A stretch of DNA of 64,000 nt from Thermosipho japonicus (lineage in GTDB: Bacteria; Thermotogota; Thermotogae; Thermotogales; Fervidobacteriaceae), in contig NZ_JACHEX010000004.1 in assembly GCF_014201655.1 (NCBI RefSeq), positions 124,001 through 188,000 of the forward strand. The letters run 5' to 3'. Position 1 is the stretch's first letter; the number at the start of each line of letters is the position of its first letter. Shown here piece after piece: positions 63,027 to 64,000 of this stretch. Made by a program: the position numbers and the translations under genes. The notes beneath the pieces were generated by a model. That model did not search any database. It had not been told where the DNA came from and saw only the letters and a program-made list of their open reading frames with translations.

Positions 63027-63991
63027 AATTCGGAATACTTGGTGCTGGAAGTTGGGGTTGTGCATTTGCAAATTTATTAGTTGAAAATGGCCATGATGTG
63101 CTTGTTTGGGCTAGAAGAAAAGAAGTTGTAGATGAAATAAATAATTACTCTAAGAATTCTTATTTACCCAATGTCAAACTAAATTTTAAAGCAACAAATG
63201 ATTTAAATGAAATCATCGAGTTTTCAGAGTTTCTAGTTATAGCTATTCCTGTTCAATTTATTAGAGACGTGATTAAAAACATTAAAGTATGGAATATTAA
63301 AGGGATTTTAAATCTTTCAAAAGGGATTGAAAATAAAACTTTGAAAAGAGTTTCAGAAATTATTGAAGAGTTCACGAATACCCCATATTCAATACTTTCG
63401 GGGCCATCTCATGCTGAAGAAGTAGCAAATAAAATACCAACGGCAGTTACAGTTTCAGGAAGTAATGCAAAACTCTTTCAATCTCTAATTAGTAATGATT
63501 ATTTTAGAGTTTATACGTCAGAAGATATAACTGGAGTTGAAATAGCAGGTGCACTTAAAAATGTAATGGCTATTGCTGCAGGAATATTAGACGGGCTAGG
63601 TGGATGGGATAATTCCAAAGCTGCTTTAATGACAAGAGCGCTTCATGAAATGATTAAATTTGGAAAAATATTTGGAGCAGATGAAAAAACGTTTTTTGGG
63701 CTCCCAGGCGTTGGTGACTTAATGGTAACATGTAATAGTAGCCACAGTAGAAATAGAATGTTTGGAGAACTAATAGCAAAAGGAACTACTTTAAACGAAC
63801 TAATAAAAAATAACAAAATGATTGCCGAAGGAATTTACACAGTAAAAGCCGTTGTTGAAATTGCAAAGAAAAAAAACATTGAAATGCCAATTGCAAATGA
63901 AGTTTACGAAATATTATATAATAACAAAAATCCTAAATATTCTATGGTTGAACTCATGAGGAGGCCTTTAAAAAAAGAATGGCTCATATAA
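63023..63991 (+). CDS. gpsA: Glycerol-3-phosphate dehydrogenase (NAD(P)+)
   Basis: The protein has 322 aa. KFGILGAGSWGCAFANLL is the Rossmann dinucleotide loop. LNLSKGIE and YSILSGPSHAEEVANKIPTA, EIAGALKNVMAIAAGILDGL (catalytic Lys in LKN) and GVGDLMVTCNSSHSRNRMFG are all conserved. It makes sn-glycerol-3-phosphate for phospholipids. The start is GTG at 63023, sharing GTGA with the trmB stop and preceded by GGGGGTG. The stop lies 9 bp before the window end. Confidence 0.95.
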   Translation: MKFGILGAGSWGCAFANLLVENGHDVLVWARRKEVVDEINNYSKNSYLPNVKLNFKATNDLNEIIEFSEFLVIAIPVQFIRDVIKNIKVWNIKGILNLSKGIENKTLKRVSEIIEEFTNTPYSILSGPSHAEEVANKIPTAVTVSGSNAKLFQSLISNDYFRVYTSEDITGVEIAGALKNVMAIAAGILDGLGGWDNSKAALMTRALHEMIKFGKIFGADEKTFFGLPGVGDLMVTCNSSHSRNRMFGELIAKGTTLNELIKNNKMIAEGIYTVKAVVEIAKKKNIEMPIANEVYEILYNNKNPKYSMVELMRRPLKKEWLI

Positions 63992-64000
63992 TAAATATAT

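Overview
The window is a dense, AT-rich bacterial chromosome segment with about 64 protein genes, most separated by 0-20 bp or overlapping by 4 bp. The gene set points to the Thermotogales, most likely Thermosipho or a close relative. Supporting features are a TM1570-type SPOUT methyltransferase between trmD and rplS, a TM1821/Mja-type 8-oxoguanine glycosylase, a TrmB with a long C-terminal extension, flagellin, Opp-type ABC transport, frequent TTG starts and strong purine-rich Shine-Dalgarno (SD) sites. The genus is an inference; no rRNA or tRNA gene is present to confirm it.

Layout. 1-5700 holds accessory membrane and secreted proteins: a truncated C69 dipeptidase, a YhhN-type lysoplasmalogenase, two small or secreted unknowns, an EamA transporter, an alpha/beta hydrolase and a TauE permease. 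Two near-identical 43-bp intergenic elements lie in this part. 5700-9200 is a small cell-wall cluster (rsmH, ftsL-like, ftsI) ending in a winged-helix-like gene that is preceded by a long perfect palindrome. 9290-16090 is a four-gene purine-related operon: adenine deaminase, orphan molybdenum hydroxylase large subunit, fold-type II PLP enzyme, aminohydrolase. 16200-17370 is flagellin. 17480-21620 is oppBCDF. 21740-24270 is uvrC, a membrane protein and gcvH. 24465-27630 carries a thioredoxin-like gene, feoAB and a small membrane protein.

27618-38567 is one long minus-strand run of twelve genes: flavin reductase, RsmC-like methyltransferase, EcfA-like ATPase, PilC/GspF, a pilin-like protein, PilM/N/O/P-like proteins, a very large secretin, a Memo-family protein and a ComEA-like DNA-binding protein. 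It looks like a type IV pilus or DNA-uptake locus, and the prepilin peptidase is at 58.3 kb. 38.6-44.3 kb has transketolase, a BTAD-type regulator, dihydrolipoamide dehydrogenase (with a striking internal codon-usage mosaic), Ogg and a DUF4213/DUF364 protein that seems to start at CTG. 44.4-49.3 kb is the classical ffh-rpsP-khpA-rimM-trmD-SPOUT-rplS-lepB translation and secretion operon.

49.5-52.1 kb is a TPP riboswitch with a visible terminator/antiterminator switch controlling thiB-thiP, with no thiQ nearby. 52.1-57.1 kb holds a ferritin-like/VIT transporter, glycogen phosphorylase with a LacI-type operator, and HtrA. 57.2 kb to the end is a plus-strand operon: TPR protein, prepilin peptidase, lytic transglycosylase, NnrD/E, a coiled-coil TPR protein, trmB and gpsA.

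There is no prophage, insertion sequence, CRISPR array or defence island in the window. The most unusual items are the paired 43-bp elements, the CTG start, the lpdA mosaic, the leaderless pilin-like protein, the 1318-residue secretin and the minimal purine operon.
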